A model generated the notes under the pieces. The model was not told the DNA's origin. It saw nothing but the letters and a program-made list of their open reading frames with translations, and searched no databases. A DNA stretch of 64,000 nucleotides, from the NCBI RefSeq assembly GCF_014207355.1, contig NZ_JACHEF010000002.1, forward strand, positions 248,001 to 312,000, in the 5' to 3' direction. A program made the translations under genes and the position numbers. Positions 27,647-36,648 of the stretch are shown here, piece by piece. Position 1 is the first letter of the stretch. Each line of letters starts with the position of its first letter. Origin of the DNA: Mesorhizobium sangaii (GTDB lineage Bacteria; Pseudomonadota; Alphaproteobacteria; Rhizobiales; Rhizobiaceae).

Positions 27647-28936
27647 TCAATGCTTGATGCGGTCGCGCATCGCGTACCACAGCATGCCAAGCACATAGAG
27701 TGGACCGCGCAACGCCGTGCCGCCGGGGAACGGCATGGGCGTGAGCGTCGAGAACAGGTCGAGCCGCGAAGCGTCGCCGGTGATGGCCTCGGCCAAAAGC
27801 TTGCCAGACAGCGTCGACAGGATGACGCCCTTGCCGGAATAGCCATGCGCGAAATAGACCTCGCCATAGTGCCCGACATGTGGCAGCCGCGACGTCGTCA
27901 CCGACACCAGCCCGCCCCAGGCATGATCGATGCGGCAGCCCTGAAGTTGCGGAAAGGTCTTTTCCATATGCGGCCGCACGAAGCCGGCGATATCGGCCGG
28001 CGGCGATGGCGTGTAGCGCTCGCCGCCGCCGAACAGCAGGCGCCCATCGGCCGACATGCGGTAATAATTGACGACGAAGCGAGTGTCGGACACCGCAACA
28101 TTGGCCGGGATGACGTTGCGCTTGCCCTCCAGCGGCTCGGTCGCGACGATGTAGTTGCCGACCGGCATGATGCGGCTGTTGACGCGCGGCTCCAACCCGT
28201 TGAGCAGTGCATCGCCCGCCAGCACGACGTATTTTGCCCGGACCGACCCCTTGGCCGTCGAGACCCGGATCGAAGGCTCGCGCTCCAACCGCACGGCGAC
28301 CGAATTCTCATGAATGGTGACGCCGGCCGCGACCGCGGCACGGGCAAGGCCGAGCGTGTAGTTCAGCGGATGCATGTGGCCGCCAAGCGGCTCGTACATC
28401 GCGCCATGATAGGGTGTGTCGACCTTGGCGTGGGCTTCCGCCGCCGACAGGATTTCGGCATGCGGGAACTTCATCACCGTGGCCAGGCACTCCGCCTCTT
28501 CCTCGATATCCCTAAGGTCGGAGCCGTTGACCGCGCCGACCAGATGGCCGGTCAGCCTGAGGTCGCAATCGATGGCATGACGCTCGATGATGTCGAGCAC
28601 CAGCCCGCGCGCCTCGAAGGCGAGGTCGAAGAGCACCTTTGCCCGCTCGGGCCCGTAGAGCTTGACCAGTCCCTTGGCACCCTTGCGCAGACCGGGGATC
28701 ATCTGGCCGCCATTGCGTCCCGACGCGCCCCAGCCGATCTTGCCACCTTCGAGCAGCACCACCTTCAACCCGCGTTCGGCGGCGTGAAGGGCCGCCGACA
28801 GGCCGGTGCAGCCGCCGCCGACGACAACCAGGTCGGCGTCGACGTCGCCCTGCAGGGCGGGATGGTCCGGCGACGGATTTGCCGTCGCGACATAGTAGGA
28901 TTTGCCGATATCCAAACCGGAATTGAAGCCCATCAT
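27647..28936 (-). CDS. FAD-dependent amine oxidase (PuuB-like, gamma-glutamylputrescine oxidase type)
   Basis: This 429-residue DAO/DadA-family flavoprotein has an N-terminal FAD motif (VVVGGGCTGLSAALHAAERG, about residues 37-56), SGRNGGQMIPG as in PuuB, and a C-terminal FAHGYSGKGV loop. PuuB oxidises gamma-glutamylputrescine to the aminoaldehyde. The start is an ATGATG pair; the first ATG overlaps the stop of the PuuA-like gene as TAATG. It is the last gene of the minus-strand unit (regulator, glycosyltransferase, PuuA-like, PuuB-like). Its amine substrate is inferred, not seen. Confidence 0.85.
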   Translation of the reverse strand: MMGFNSGLDIGKSYYVATANPSPDHPALQGDVDADLVVVGGGCTGLSAALHAAERGLKVVLLEGGKIGWGASGRNGGQMIPGLRKGAKGLVKLYGPERAKVLFDLAFEARGLVLDIIERHAIDCDLRLTGHLVGAVNGSDLRDIEEEAECLATVMKFPHAEILSAAEAHAKVDTPYHGAMYEPLGGHMHPLNYTLGLARAAVAAGVTIHENSVAVRLEREPSIRVSTAKGSVRAKYVVLAGDALLNGLEPRVNSRIMPVGNYIVATEPLEGKRNVIPANVAVSDTRFVVNYYRMSADGRLLFGGGERYTPSPPADIAGFVRPHMEKTFPQLQGCRIDHAWGGLVSVTTSRLPHVGHYGEVYFAHGYSGKGVILSTLSGKLLAEAITGDASRLDLFSTLTPMPFPGGTALRGPLYVLGMLWYAMRDRIKH

Positions 28937-30324
28937 TACACCTTCAGCAGCAGGTGGTCGCGTTCCCAGCTCGTCACCACGCCCTGGAACAGGTCGAGTT
29001 CGACGCTCTTGACGCGCAGATAGGTCTGGAAGAAATCCTCGCCGAGCAGTTCCCGCACCGGATCGCAAGCGGTGAAACGATCCAGCGCCTCCTCCATGGT
29101 TTTCGGCAGCGTGCTTTTGATCTTGTAGGCATTGCCCGACGCCTCGGCCGACCGCGCCAGCTTCTGCTCGACGCCGAGATAGCCCGCGAGAAGCGAACCG
29201 GCGATCGCCAGATAGGGATTGGAATCGGCACCGGGCAAGCGGTTCTCCACCCGCCGCGCGGCGCGGCCACCGGCCGGCACCCGCAGGCCGCAGGAGCGGT
29301 TGTCGTGCGACCATTCGATGTTGGCCGGCGCGCTGTGGTTCGGTCGGATGCGGCGGAACGAGTTCACGTTGGGTGCAAACAGCGGCATGATCTCCGGGAC
29401 ATATTTCTGCAGGCCGCCGATGAAATGGCCGAACATTTCGGTGTCGGCATCGTCGCTGCCGGCAAACAGCGTCTTGCCAGTTTCGTCGATGACCGACATG
29501 TGCAGATGCATGGAGCTTCCCGCCTGTGCGGCGATCGGCTTGGCCATGAAGGTGGCATGCATGCCGCTTTGCTGGGCGGCCTGGCGCGTCAACCGCTTGA
29601 ACAGCAGCACCTTGTCGGCCAGCGGCAGCGCGTCGCCATGCAGGAAGTTGATTTCCAGCTGCGCCGTGCCCGATTCATGGATCAGTGTGTCGAGCGGCAG
29701 TCCGGATGCCGCCGCATAGTCATAGATGCGGCGAACCACCGGCTCGAACTCCTCAAGCGCCGCCATGTCGTAGGGATGCTGCACGCTCTCGGCACGGCCA
29801 TTGCCGCCGACCGGTGCCGTCAGCGGCCGGTCGGGATCGGGATTGGGCGCGGTCAGGTAGAATTCGAGCTCCGGCGCCACCACCGCCCGCCAGCCGCGTT
29901 GACGGTAGAGGTCGAGCACGGCTCTCAGCACATGGCGCGGCGAGGCCATCCACGGCCGGTCGTCCATGTGAAAGGCATCGGCGAAGACATAGGCTTTGCC
30001 TGCACCGGCGCCGGGCGCCAGGGTGAGCGTCGAAACATCCGGCACCATGCGCATGTCCGGGTCCGAGTAGGCAAAACCCTCGTCGATCGAACCGGTATAG
30101 CGGCCGTCGATGCTGACCAGGAAGGCGCTGCTCGGCAGATAGAGTGCGCGGTCCTCCAGCGCCTTGAGGAACTTGGCCGCCGGCAAGGCCTTGCCGCGCA
30201 GGACGCCGTTCATATCAGGCACCAGGCATTCGACTTCGTTGATGCCGTGCTGGGCCAGCCAGGCCTTGGGATCGTTGCCGCTGGAGAGCGAGGTATTCGT
30301 GTTCATGTCAGGCATTTCGTTCAT
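28936..30324 (-). CDS. Glutamine synthetase family protein (PuuA-like gamma-glutamyl-amine synthetase)
   Basis: This 462-residue protein has the GS fold: a beta-grasp N-terminal part, PELEFYL near residue 155, QLEINF, the SSMHLHMS ATP-site strand and the RVENRLPGADSNPYLAIA C-terminal segment. Size and the PDMNGVLRGK start match PuuA-type enzymes that ligate glutamate to an amine rather than to ammonia. It overlaps the upstream glycosyltransferase stop as ATGA and the downstream oxidase by one base, so the three are tightly coupled. Confidence 0.87.
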   Translation of the reverse strand: MNEMPDMNTNTSLSSGNDPKAWLAQHGINEVECLVPDMNGVLRGKALPAAKFLKALEDRALYLPSSAFLVSIDGRYTGSIDEGFAYSDPDMRMVPDVSTLTLAPGAGAGKAYVFADAFHMDDRPWMASPRHVLRAVLDLYRQRGWRAVVAPELEFYLTAPNPDPDRPLTAPVGGNGRAESVQHPYDMAALEEFEPVVRRIYDYAAASGLPLDTLIHESGTAQLEINFLHGDALPLADKVLLFKRLTRQAAQQSGMHATFMAKPIAAQAGSSMHLHMSVIDETGKTLFAGSDDADTEMFGHFIGGLQKYVPEIMPLFAPNVNSFRRIRPNHSAPANIEWSHDNRSCGLRVPAGGRAARRVENRLPGADSNPYLAIAGSLLAGYLGVEQKLARSAEASGNAYKIKSTLPKTMEEALDRFTACDPVRELLGEDFFQTYLRVKSVELDLFQGVVTSWERDHLLLKV

Positions 30325-31604
30325 GTCCGTATCACAGAGAGTATGGCTTGCGCGGCCACATCCGTTCCGGGTTTCAGCGCCATATGGGCTGCATTGTCCC
30401 TGAGGCGGGCGCGCATTGCGTCATCGGCCAGCAGGCCGAGAATGGCTTTCTCCAATACTCCTTCGGTCCAGGCGTCACGGCCGATATGGTTGCCAACGCC
30501 AGTCTCCACGGCGCGCTGCGCATTGTCGTGCCCGTCCCAGCAATAGGGCATGATCAGCGACGGCACGCCAAAGCGCAGCGCTTCGCAAAAGCTGTTGTTG
30601 CCGCCGTGATGGATGAACAGGTCTGATTTCGCCACCACCGATGGCTGCGGAAACCAGGCGTCGAGGTAAACATTGTCGGGCACAGCGCGATAGGCGTCTC
30701 GCAGGCCGCCGGCATTGACGATGAAGCGGGCCGGCAGCCTGTCGAACACGGCCAGCATGCGTTCGATCAGGCCGACATCCATGGCGCCGAGACTGCCAAA
30801 ACTTAGATAGACCAACGGCCCCTCATTGCGCGGGAATACAGGCACCTGGAACGGTCCTTCCGAACGCACGCAGCCTTCGAGATAGACGAAGCGAGCCGGG
30901 TCGAGCGGCTCGGCTCGCTCGCGACGCACGATCGTCGGCGTCAGCAGAAGGTTGAGATCTGGCGAGGCTTCGAGAAACAGGCCCTTCGGCAGCGGCGCCA
31001 GGCCGGCATCGGTGCGGAAGCGGTTGAAGCGGTCATGCGCCGGCGCCGAGGCCTTGAGATAGCGGGCCTCGAACGCCGCGCGTTGCGGGTCGTCGGCGCC
31101 AAGCCCCGACAGATAGGGCGGCACCCGCGCGTCCGGAAGCTCGGTTTCGGCGCAGGAAACGACACGCACCCACGGGCAGCCGGCGGCAGCTATGGCCGGG
31201 AACATGATGACATTGTCGAGCACCACCGCGTCCGGCTTCAGCCGCGCCAGCAATTGGCGCAGCGGCGCTTCGGCGTTGACCGCGGTGTCGACGATCGCTT
31301 GCCAGGTCGGGGCGACATAGGTTTCCAGCTGGTCGATCGGGCTCAGCCTGAAATGCGGCAGATGCCTGCGCACGAAGGCCTGCCAGTAGCTCTGGCGATC
31401 GCTGTCGCTCAGCGGTTCGTCGGTCGGCAGCTGGTATTCCTGAAAACCATAGTCGGCAAAGACACCGGAGAAGCCGGCATGGCAGATGAAGACGGGCCGG
31501 GCACCTCTCGCCCGCAGCGCCTGCGCAATGCCGACGCAATTCAACGCCGCGCCGAAACTCGCTTCGGGAAACAGCGCGATGGTCGGGCTGGCTCTGCGCG
31601 TCAA
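30321..31604 (-). CDS. GT1-type glycosyltransferase, copy 1
   Basis: This 427-residue GT-B enzyme resembles UDP-sugar glycosyltransferases of the UGT/MGT family. It has a Rossmann-like N-terminal half (IALFPEASFGAALNCVGIAQALRARG) and a C-terminal donor-binding box with WFPQPSVVAKSD, IHHGGNNSFCEALRFGVP and PYCWDGHDNAQR. In classical members the box ends in DQxxNA; here it is GHDNA. It starts with TTG 4 bases after GAGGA and follows the GntR gene by 10 bases. A paralog lies at 36649 on the other strand. The acceptor is unknown; the coupling to the PuuA- and PuuB-like genes suggests the same substrate. Confidence 0.85.
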   Translation of the reverse strand: MTRRASPTIALFPEASFGAALNCVGIAQALRARGARPVFICHAGFSGVFADYGFQEYQLPTDEPLSDSDRQSYWQAFVRRHLPHFRLSPIDQLETYVAPTWQAIVDTAVNAEAPLRQLLARLKPDAVVLDNVIMFPAIAAAGCPWVRVVSCAETELPDARVPPYLSGLGADDPQRAAFEARYLKASAPAHDRFNRFRTDAGLAPLPKGLFLEASPDLNLLLTPTIVRRERAEPLDPARFVYLEGCVRSEGPFQVPVFPRNEGPLVYLSFGSLGAMDVGLIERMLAVFDRLPARFIVNAGGLRDAYRAVPDNVYLDAWFPQPSVVAKSDLFIHHGGNNSFCEALRFGVPSLIMPYCWDGHDNAQRAVETGVGNHIGRDAWTEGVLEKAILGLLADDAMRARLRDNAAHMALKPGTDVAAQAILSVIRT

Positions 31605-31614
31605 CTAATCCTCG

Positions 31615-32553
31615 TCATTCCGGCCGGCTGATCATGCCGAACAGGGCGGGCGCCCCGCGACTGGCCGCTTGCGGTCGCTGGTTACGGGAGAGCCGCAGGT
31701 GAATGCGAAGCAGATCGGCCGCTACCTCATACTGCCGGCTTTCAAGATGGTCGAGTATATTCAGGTGCTCGCGCAGCGATTGCCGCAGCCGGAAGACGTT
31801 GACGCCGGCATAGATGCCCGGCAGCCGGCGCAGCCTGAGGTGATCGGCCAGCGCGTCGGTGATGAAGCGATTGGCGCAGCCCTCCGCCAGCATGCCGTGA
31901 AAATCGATGTCCAGCCGCTGGAACTCGCGTGTGTCGAATGCGGCGTCCGGCAGCGCCGACAGCGCTTCCATGCCTTGGCGCAAGGCCGCGGCGCGTGCGC
32001 CGTCCAATCGGAAGCCGGGCGTCAGGATGGCGGCGGGCTCCAGCAGCAAGCGGTACTCATAGCTTTCGCCTTGCGCCTCCGGGTCGTCAGGCGCGCGGCG
32101 GAATAACCAAGACTGGCCGGGCGCACGGTCGAGTAGATTCTCTTCTGTTAGTCTGTTAAGCGATTTTAGTACCGTCTTGCGCTCGGCATTGTACCGCCGC
32201 ATCAAGCCCGCGACGGTCACCGTCTGATCCAGGCGCCGCGCCGACCGGTCGCGCAGGATCGCCTCGGCGAGCTCGTCCTCCTCGGTAAGCGGCAATTCAG
32301 CGGCGATAGCCGGCTGGCTCGTGAGGTCGACTGCAAGGTAATAGCCGGAATCCGCCTCCCAACGCACAACGCCCTGTTCCGCAAGCAGGCTAAGCGCCGC
32401 CCGCACCGGCGTACGCGACACATTGCACAGCGAGGCGATCTGCTGTTCGGGCAGGCGCGCGCCGGCCTCGAAGCCGCGCTGCCGGGCAACATCCAGGATG
32501 CGCTGCGCCAGGTCGAGGTGGTTGGTGCGGGGTCGTCGGGCGGCGGCTTGCAT
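31615..32553 (-). CDS. GntR family regulator with two DNA-binding-like domains (FCD type)
   Basis: This 312-residue regulator has an N-terminal GntR winged HTH (residues 12-75; recognition region SLCNVSRTPVRAALSLL). A second winged-HTH-like segment at about 112-150 (VTVAGLMRRYNAERKTVLK, then LNRLTEENLL) precedes a helical FCD-like effector domain (about 165-295). Ordinary FCD regulators have one HTH and about 220-240 residues, so the extra domain explains the size. It is the first gene of the minus-strand unit and is divergent from the importer, so it probably controls the whole cluster. Confidence 0.88.
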   Translation of the reverse strand: MQAAARRPRTNHLDLAQRILDVARQRGFEAGARLPEQQIASLCNVSRTPVRAALSLLAEQGVVRWEADSGYYLAVDLTSQPAIAAELPLTEEDELAEAILRDRSARRLDQTVTVAGLMRRYNAERKTVLKSLNRLTEENLLDRAPGQSWLFRRAPDDPEAQGESYEYRLLLEPAAILTPGFRLDGARAAALRQGMEALSALPDAAFDTREFQRLDIDFHGMLAEGCANRFITDALADHLRLRRLPGIYAGVNVFRLRQSLREHLNILDHLESRQYEVAADLLRIHLRLSRNQRPQAASRGAPALFGMISRPE

Positions 32554-32650
32554 GACAATACTCGTGAACGGACATGACCTGTATGCTTTGACCGATCGGC
32601 GTCACGGACATAATCGGCCAGATTCCTCGGTCGTTTGGCAAATTATGGAT

Positions 32651-32681
32651 TGACGTACTTTTTTCTGCAATAGTACTGTCA
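32651..32681. promoter_or_regulatory. Candidate operator or promoter element of the divergent amine cluster
   Basis: TGACGTACT at the left faces AGTACTGTCA at the right, an inverted repeat with one base of slip, around a T-rich spacer. TTGACG at 32650-32655 also resembles a -35 box. It lies in the 228-base gap between the GntR gene and the binding-protein gene, where regulator binding is expected. Confidence 0.4.
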
Positions 32682-32781
32682 GAACAATCGGCACAAAAGA
32701 CCGAGGGAACAGGATCGAGGCAGCGGCATGGGTCGCAGCCGGCGAATGAATTCGACGATCAACCATAATGGGGAACCTGTC

Positions 32782-33837
32782 ATGACCGCCACCACCCTCT
32801 TGCGGCACCGTTCGCTGAAGATGCCGTCAATCGCACTTGGCCTGGCCTTGGCGCTGGCCGCACCGGCGGCTGCCGCCGACCTTGTCATTTCCAACTGGGA
32901 CGGCTACATGGCGCCCGACGCCATGGCTGCCTTCAAGACCGCCACCGGAGTCGCCGGCGAAGTGGTTGTTCACGCCACCAACGAAGAGATCATGGGCAAG
33001 CTCATCGCCGCCGGCGGCAAGGGCTATGATGTGGTCTTCGTCTCCTCGCCCTTCGCCGAGGTGCTGAACAAGCTCGGCCTGACCGAGCCGATCGACCATG
33101 CCAAGGTGCCCAACCTCGCCAACCTCTATCCCGAAGCGACCAAGCTGCCGCACGATGTCGGCAACAATTTCTCAGTGCCTTACACCTGGGGCACGACAGG
33201 CCTCTGCTATCGCTCCGACCTGGTGAAGGTGGCGCCGACCAGCTGGAGCGACCTTCTCGCCCCCTCCGACGACCTCAAGGGCAAGACCACCATGCTGGCG
33301 ACCGACCGCTGGCTGCTCGCCGCCGGCCAGCTCGACAAGGGCTTTTCGGTCAACGAGACCGATCCGGCCAAGATGGCCGAGGTCAAGGACCTGCTGATCT
33401 CGGCCAAGAAGACCCTGCTCGCCTATGACGACACCACCTTCTATTCGAAGCTGGTTTCCGGGGAGGCGCTGATGGTGCAGGCATGGGACGGCTGGTGCAA
33501 TTACGGCATCGCCGAGAAGCCCGAGGTCAAGTACGTCATCCCCAAGGAAGGATCCGACCTGTGGGTCGACACGATGGTGGTGATGAAGGCTTCCGCCAAC
33601 AAGGACGCGGCCTTCCAGTTCATCAACTTCATGCTCGACGCCAAGAACCATGCCTGGGCGGCGCAGAACATCGACTACAAGGTGCCGAACAAGCCGGCTA
33701 TGGAAAGCCTGCCGGCCGATTTCCCCAACATGGCGATGCCGGTGGCCGACCTTGTCAAGTTCGAGCAGCTGCGAGACGTCGGCGACGCCCAGCGCGACTA
33801 TTCGAAGATCGTCAGCGAGATCAAGGCCGCGCAGTAA
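32782..33837 (+). CDS. Polyamine-type ABC transporter substrate-binding protein
   Basis: This 351-residue exported protein has a signal peptide ending AAPAAAADL (about residues 15-34) and the PotD/PotF-like start of the mature part, LVISNWDGYM. Further matches are YDVVFVSSPFAEVL, VPYTWGTTGLCYRSD and the DTMVVMKASANKDAAFQFINFML segment. It should bind a polyamine or related cation in the periplasm. The ATG at 32782 is chosen because the signal peptide starts there. A hairpin follows the stop, before the first permease. Confidence 0.88.
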   Translation: MTATTLLRHRSLKMPSIALGLALALAAPAAAADLVISNWDGYMAPDAMAAFKTATGVAGEVVVHATNEEIMGKLIAAGGKGYDVVFVSSPFAEVLNKLGLTEPIDHAKVPNLANLYPEATKLPHDVGNNFSVPYTWGTTGLCYRSDLVKVAPTSWSDLLAPSDDLKGKTTMLATDRWLLAAGQLDKGFSVNETDPAKMAEVKDLLISAKKTLLAYDDTTFYSKLVSGEALMVQAWDGWCNYGIAEKPEVKYVIPKEGSDLWVDTMVVMKASANKDAAFQFINFMLDAKNHAWAAQNIDYKVPNKPAMESLPADFPNMAMPVADLVKFEQLRDVGDAQRDYSKIVSEIKAAQ

Positions 33838-33859
33838 GCAGCGGCAAACCAGACATCAC

Positions 33860-33885
33860 GGCCGGCGGCGCTTCTGCTGCCGGCC
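33860..33885 (+). other. Stem-loop between binding-protein and permease genes
   Basis: GGCCGGCGGC at 33860-33869 pairs with GCTGCCGGCC at 33876-33885 (one G-T) around a 6-base loop. There is no T tract, so it is more likely to stabilise the binding-protein end of the message or to cause partial stopping than to be a full terminator. It lies directly before the possible TTG start of the permease. Confidence 0.55.
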
Positions 33886-34779
33886 TTGAGCGGTACCCAA
33901 ACATTGTCCCAGACCAGACTTCGCTCCTCCTTGCTGATGGCCCCGGCGCTGGTCTGGCTGACCGCGCTGATGGTGGTGCCGTGCGCGCTGGTGCTGGCGC
34001 TCGCCTTCTTCCGCCGCGGCATCTATGGCGGCATCGAATACACCTTCACGCTGGAGAACTTCGGGCTGGTCTTCGACCCGCTCTATGCCGGCATCTTCCT
34101 CAAATCGGCACGCATCGCCGGCACTGCGACCCTGATCGCGGTGGTGATCGGCTATGCCGCCGCCTATGCCATATCAGCCGCACCGTGCCGGCTGCAGCCG
34201 GTGCTCTTGTTCTTCGCCGTACTGCCGTTCTGGTCCAACTACCTGATCCGCACCTATGCCTGGATCGTGCTGCTCAACCGCGAGGGCCTGATCACTCAGC
34301 TGCTGCGCTGGTTCGGCTACACCGGCGAGCCGCCTTCGATGCTCTATACCGAAGGTGCCGTCATCGCCGGCCTGGTCTACAACTACCTGCCCTTCGTCAT
34401 CCTCGCCTGCTACGCGCCGCTGTCGCGTCTCAACCCCGAACTCGCCGAGGCCTCGCGTGACCTCGGCGCTTCGGCCATCACCACCTTTCGCCGTGTCATC
34501 CTGCCGCTGACCGTGCCCGGCATCGCCGCCGGCGCCGTGTTCGTCTTCGTGCTGTCGATCGGAAATTTCGTCACCCCTGCGCTGCTCGGCGGCGGCCGCT
34601 TCCAGATGATCGGCAATCTCGTCTACGACCAGTTCCTGACCGCCAATGACTGGCCCTTCGGCGCGGCACTCGCCATGATGCTGATCGCCATCATGCTGCT
34701 TGTGCTGATGGCACAGGCGCTGGCCGCGGATCGCGCCTCGGGCCGCGCCATCGAGGCGAGTGGAGGCGCCGATGGCTGA
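33886..34779 (+). CDS. Polyamine-type ABC transporter permease (PotB/PotH-like)
   Basis: This roughly 297-residue membrane protein has six hydrophobic segments, VLPFWSNYLIRTYAWIVLL and the EAA loop EASRDLGASAITTFRRV. It belongs to the PotB/PotH permeases. No ATG occurs before the first membrane segment: TTG at 33886 or TTG at 33904 are the candidate starts, and the first lies against a stem-loop. The start is therefore uncertain. It overlaps the next permease by 8 bases. Confidence 0.85.
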   Translation: MSGTQTLSQTRLRSSLLMAPALVWLTALMVVPCALVLALAFFRRGIYGGIEYTFTLENFGLVFDPLYAGIFLKSARIAGTATLIAVVIGYAAAYAISAAPCRLQPVLLFFAVLPFWSNYLIRTYAWIVLLNREGLITQLLRWFGYTGEPPSMLYTEGAVIAGLVYNYLPFVILACYAPLSRLNPELAEASRDLGASAITTFRRVILPLTVPGIAAGAVFVFVLSIGNFVTPALLGGGRFQMIGNLVYDQFLTANDWPFGAALAMMLIAIMLLVLMAQALAADRASGRAIEASGGADG

Positions 34780-35566
34780 GCGGTCTCCCGCCACGCGGCG
34801 CACACTCTGGCTCGTGCTCAGCCTGGTCTTCGCCTTCCTCTACATTCCAATCGCCGTGCTGGTGGCGCTGTCCTTCAACGAAGGCGGGCTGCCGACGGCA
34901 TGGTCGGGCTTTTCGCTGAAATGGTATGTCTCGCTGGCCGGCAATTCCGCGATCCTGTCCGCAGCGCTCAACACGCTGATCGTGGCGCTGGTCTCGACGG
35001 CCATCGCCACGCTGCTCGGCACGCTGCTGGCGATCGGCGTCGAGATGCGCCGGCATCATGGCAAGGGTCTCGAAGCGCTGATCTTCGCGCCGATGATCAT
35101 TCCCGACATCGTGCTGGCGATCGCGCTGCTCTCGTTCTTCTCGATGCTCAACCTGACCATGGGGCTGCACACCATCATCCTTGCCCATGTCGTGTTCAAC
35201 CTCGCCTTCGTCTGTTCGGTGGTGCGTGCCCGGCTGAAAAGCTTCGACTGGTCGATCGTCGAGGCGTCCACCGACCTTGGCGCCTCCGCAGTCACCACTT
35301 TCCGGCGGGTGACATTGCCGGTCATCCTGCCGGCGGTCATCGCCGGCGCGCTGCTTGCCTTCACGCTGTCGGTCGACGAGTTCATCATCGCTTTCTTCAC
35401 CGCCGGCGCCGGGCGCGCTTCGACCACGCTGCCGATGCAGATCTACGCGATGATCCGCTTCGGCATCACGCCGGAGATCAACGCGCTGGCCACCATCGTC
35501 ATGGCGGTGTCGATCACCGCGCTGACCCTGTCGCAGCAGCTCAACCGTGGGATGACAGGCCAATGA
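34772..35566 (+). CDS. Polyamine-type ABC transporter permease (PotC/PotI-like)
   Basis: This 264-residue membrane protein has six hydrophobic segments and the EAA loop EASTDLGASAVTTFRRV. It also has the family's FTLSVDEFIIAFFTAG segment before the last helices. The ATG at 34772 is preferred over GTG at 34760 because GGAGG precedes it by 6 bases. It forms the channel with the upstream permease and overlaps the ATPase gene as ATGA. Confidence 0.9.
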   Translation: MAERSPATRRTLWLVLSLVFAFLYIPIAVLVALSFNEGGLPTAWSGFSLKWYVSLAGNSAILSAALNTLIVALVSTAIATLLGTLLAIGVEMRRHHGKGLEALIFAPMIIPDIVLAIALLSFFSMLNLTMGLHTIILAHVVFNLAFVCSVVRARLKSFDWSIVEASTDLGASAVTTFRRVTLPVILPAVIAGALLAFTLSVDEFIIAFFTAGAGRASTTLPMQIYAMIRFGITPEINALATIVMAVSITALTLSQQLNRGMTGQ

Positions 35567-36636
35567 GCGAACCGCGCACGCTGCTGGCCATCGATCACGT
35601 GTCGAAGAATTTCGGCCGGGTGACCGCTGTCGACGGCATCTCGCTCGATATCCGCGAGAACGAGTTCTTCGCCCTGCTCGGGCCTTCGGGCTGCGGCAAG
35701 ACCACGCTGCTGCGCATGCTGGCCGGCTTCGAGACGCCCAATGACGGCCGCATCCTGCTCGACGGCCGCGACATCGCTAGGACCCCGCCCAACAAGCGGC
35801 CGGTCAATCTGATGTTCCAGTCGTACGCGCTGTTCCCGCATATGAGCGTCAGGGCTAATGTGTCCTACGGCCTGGAAATGGAGCGTTTGCCGGCTAGCGA
35901 AATCCGCTCCCGCGTCGATGCCATCCTGGCGACGACCGAACTCGTTGCCTTCGCCGACCGCAAGCCGGAGCAATTGTCAGGCGGCCAGAAGCAGCGCGTC
36001 GCGCTCGCCCGGGCGCTGGTCAAGCGGCCCCGGCTGCTGCTGCTCGACGAGCCGCTCGGCGCCCTCGACAAGAAGCTGCGCGGCGCAATGCAATTGGAAT
36101 TGAAGCGCTTGCAGCACGAGGTCGGCATCACCTTCGTCATCGTCACCCACGATCAGGAAGAATCGCTCGTCATGGCCGACCGCATGGCCGTGCTCAAGGA
36201 CGGCAAGCTGCTGCAATGCGACACCCCACATGCGGTCTATGAGCATCCCGCCGATCGATTCGTCGCCGACTTCATCGGCGTGATGAATTTCGTGCCAGGC
36301 AAGGCCGTCACCGATGGCGTGCTCGCCGTCAATGGCGCACGGATCGCCGGCAAGGTTCCCGCTACACTTGCGCCCGGTGCGTCCGCTGTCGCCTCGGTGC
36401 GGCCCGAGCGCATCCGGCTTTTCCCGTCGGTGGAAACCGCCAACTGCACTACCGGCACGGTCGAGGCATTGGCCTATCACGGGCTCGACCTGCAGCTGCA
36501 TGTCCGCACCCCCCTGTCGCCAAGGCCAGTTCTGGTGCGCGTCACCGCCGATGCCGCGGACCGCCGGCCGGTCTCGTCGGGCGACCAGGTCGAACTCGGC
36601 TGGGATGCCGCCGATGTCAGAATTTTCGCAGAGTGA
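35563..36636 (+). CDS. Polyamine-type ABC transporter ATP-binding protein (PotA/PotG-like)
   Basis: This 357-residue ATPase has Walker A GPSGCGKTT at residues 40-48, signature LSGGQ at 138-142, Walker B LLLLDEP at 158-164 and a C-terminal TOBE-like domain with RPERIRLFP. It completes the four-gene importer begun at 32782. The glycosyltransferase copy 2 starts 12 bases after its stop, which supports one long transcript into the cupin and aldehyde dehydrogenase genes. Confidence 0.93.
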   Translation: MSEPRTLLAIDHVSKNFGRVTAVDGISLDIRENEFFALLGPSGCGKTTLLRMLAGFETPNDGRILLDGRDIARTPPNKRPVNLMFQSYALFPHMSVRANVSYGLEMERLPASEIRSRVDAILATTELVAFADRKPEQLSGGQKQRVALARALVKRPRLLLLDEPLGALDKKLRGAMQLELKRLQHEVGITFVIVTHDQEESLVMADRMAVLKDGKLLQCDTPHAVYEHPADRFVADFIGVMNFVPGKAVTDGVLAVNGARIAGKVPATLAPGASAVASVRPERIRLFPSVETANCTTGTVEALAYHGLDLQLHVRTPLSPRPVLVRVTADAADRRPVSSGDQVELGWDAADVRIFAE

Positions 36637-36648
36637 AGGAGAAGCCTG

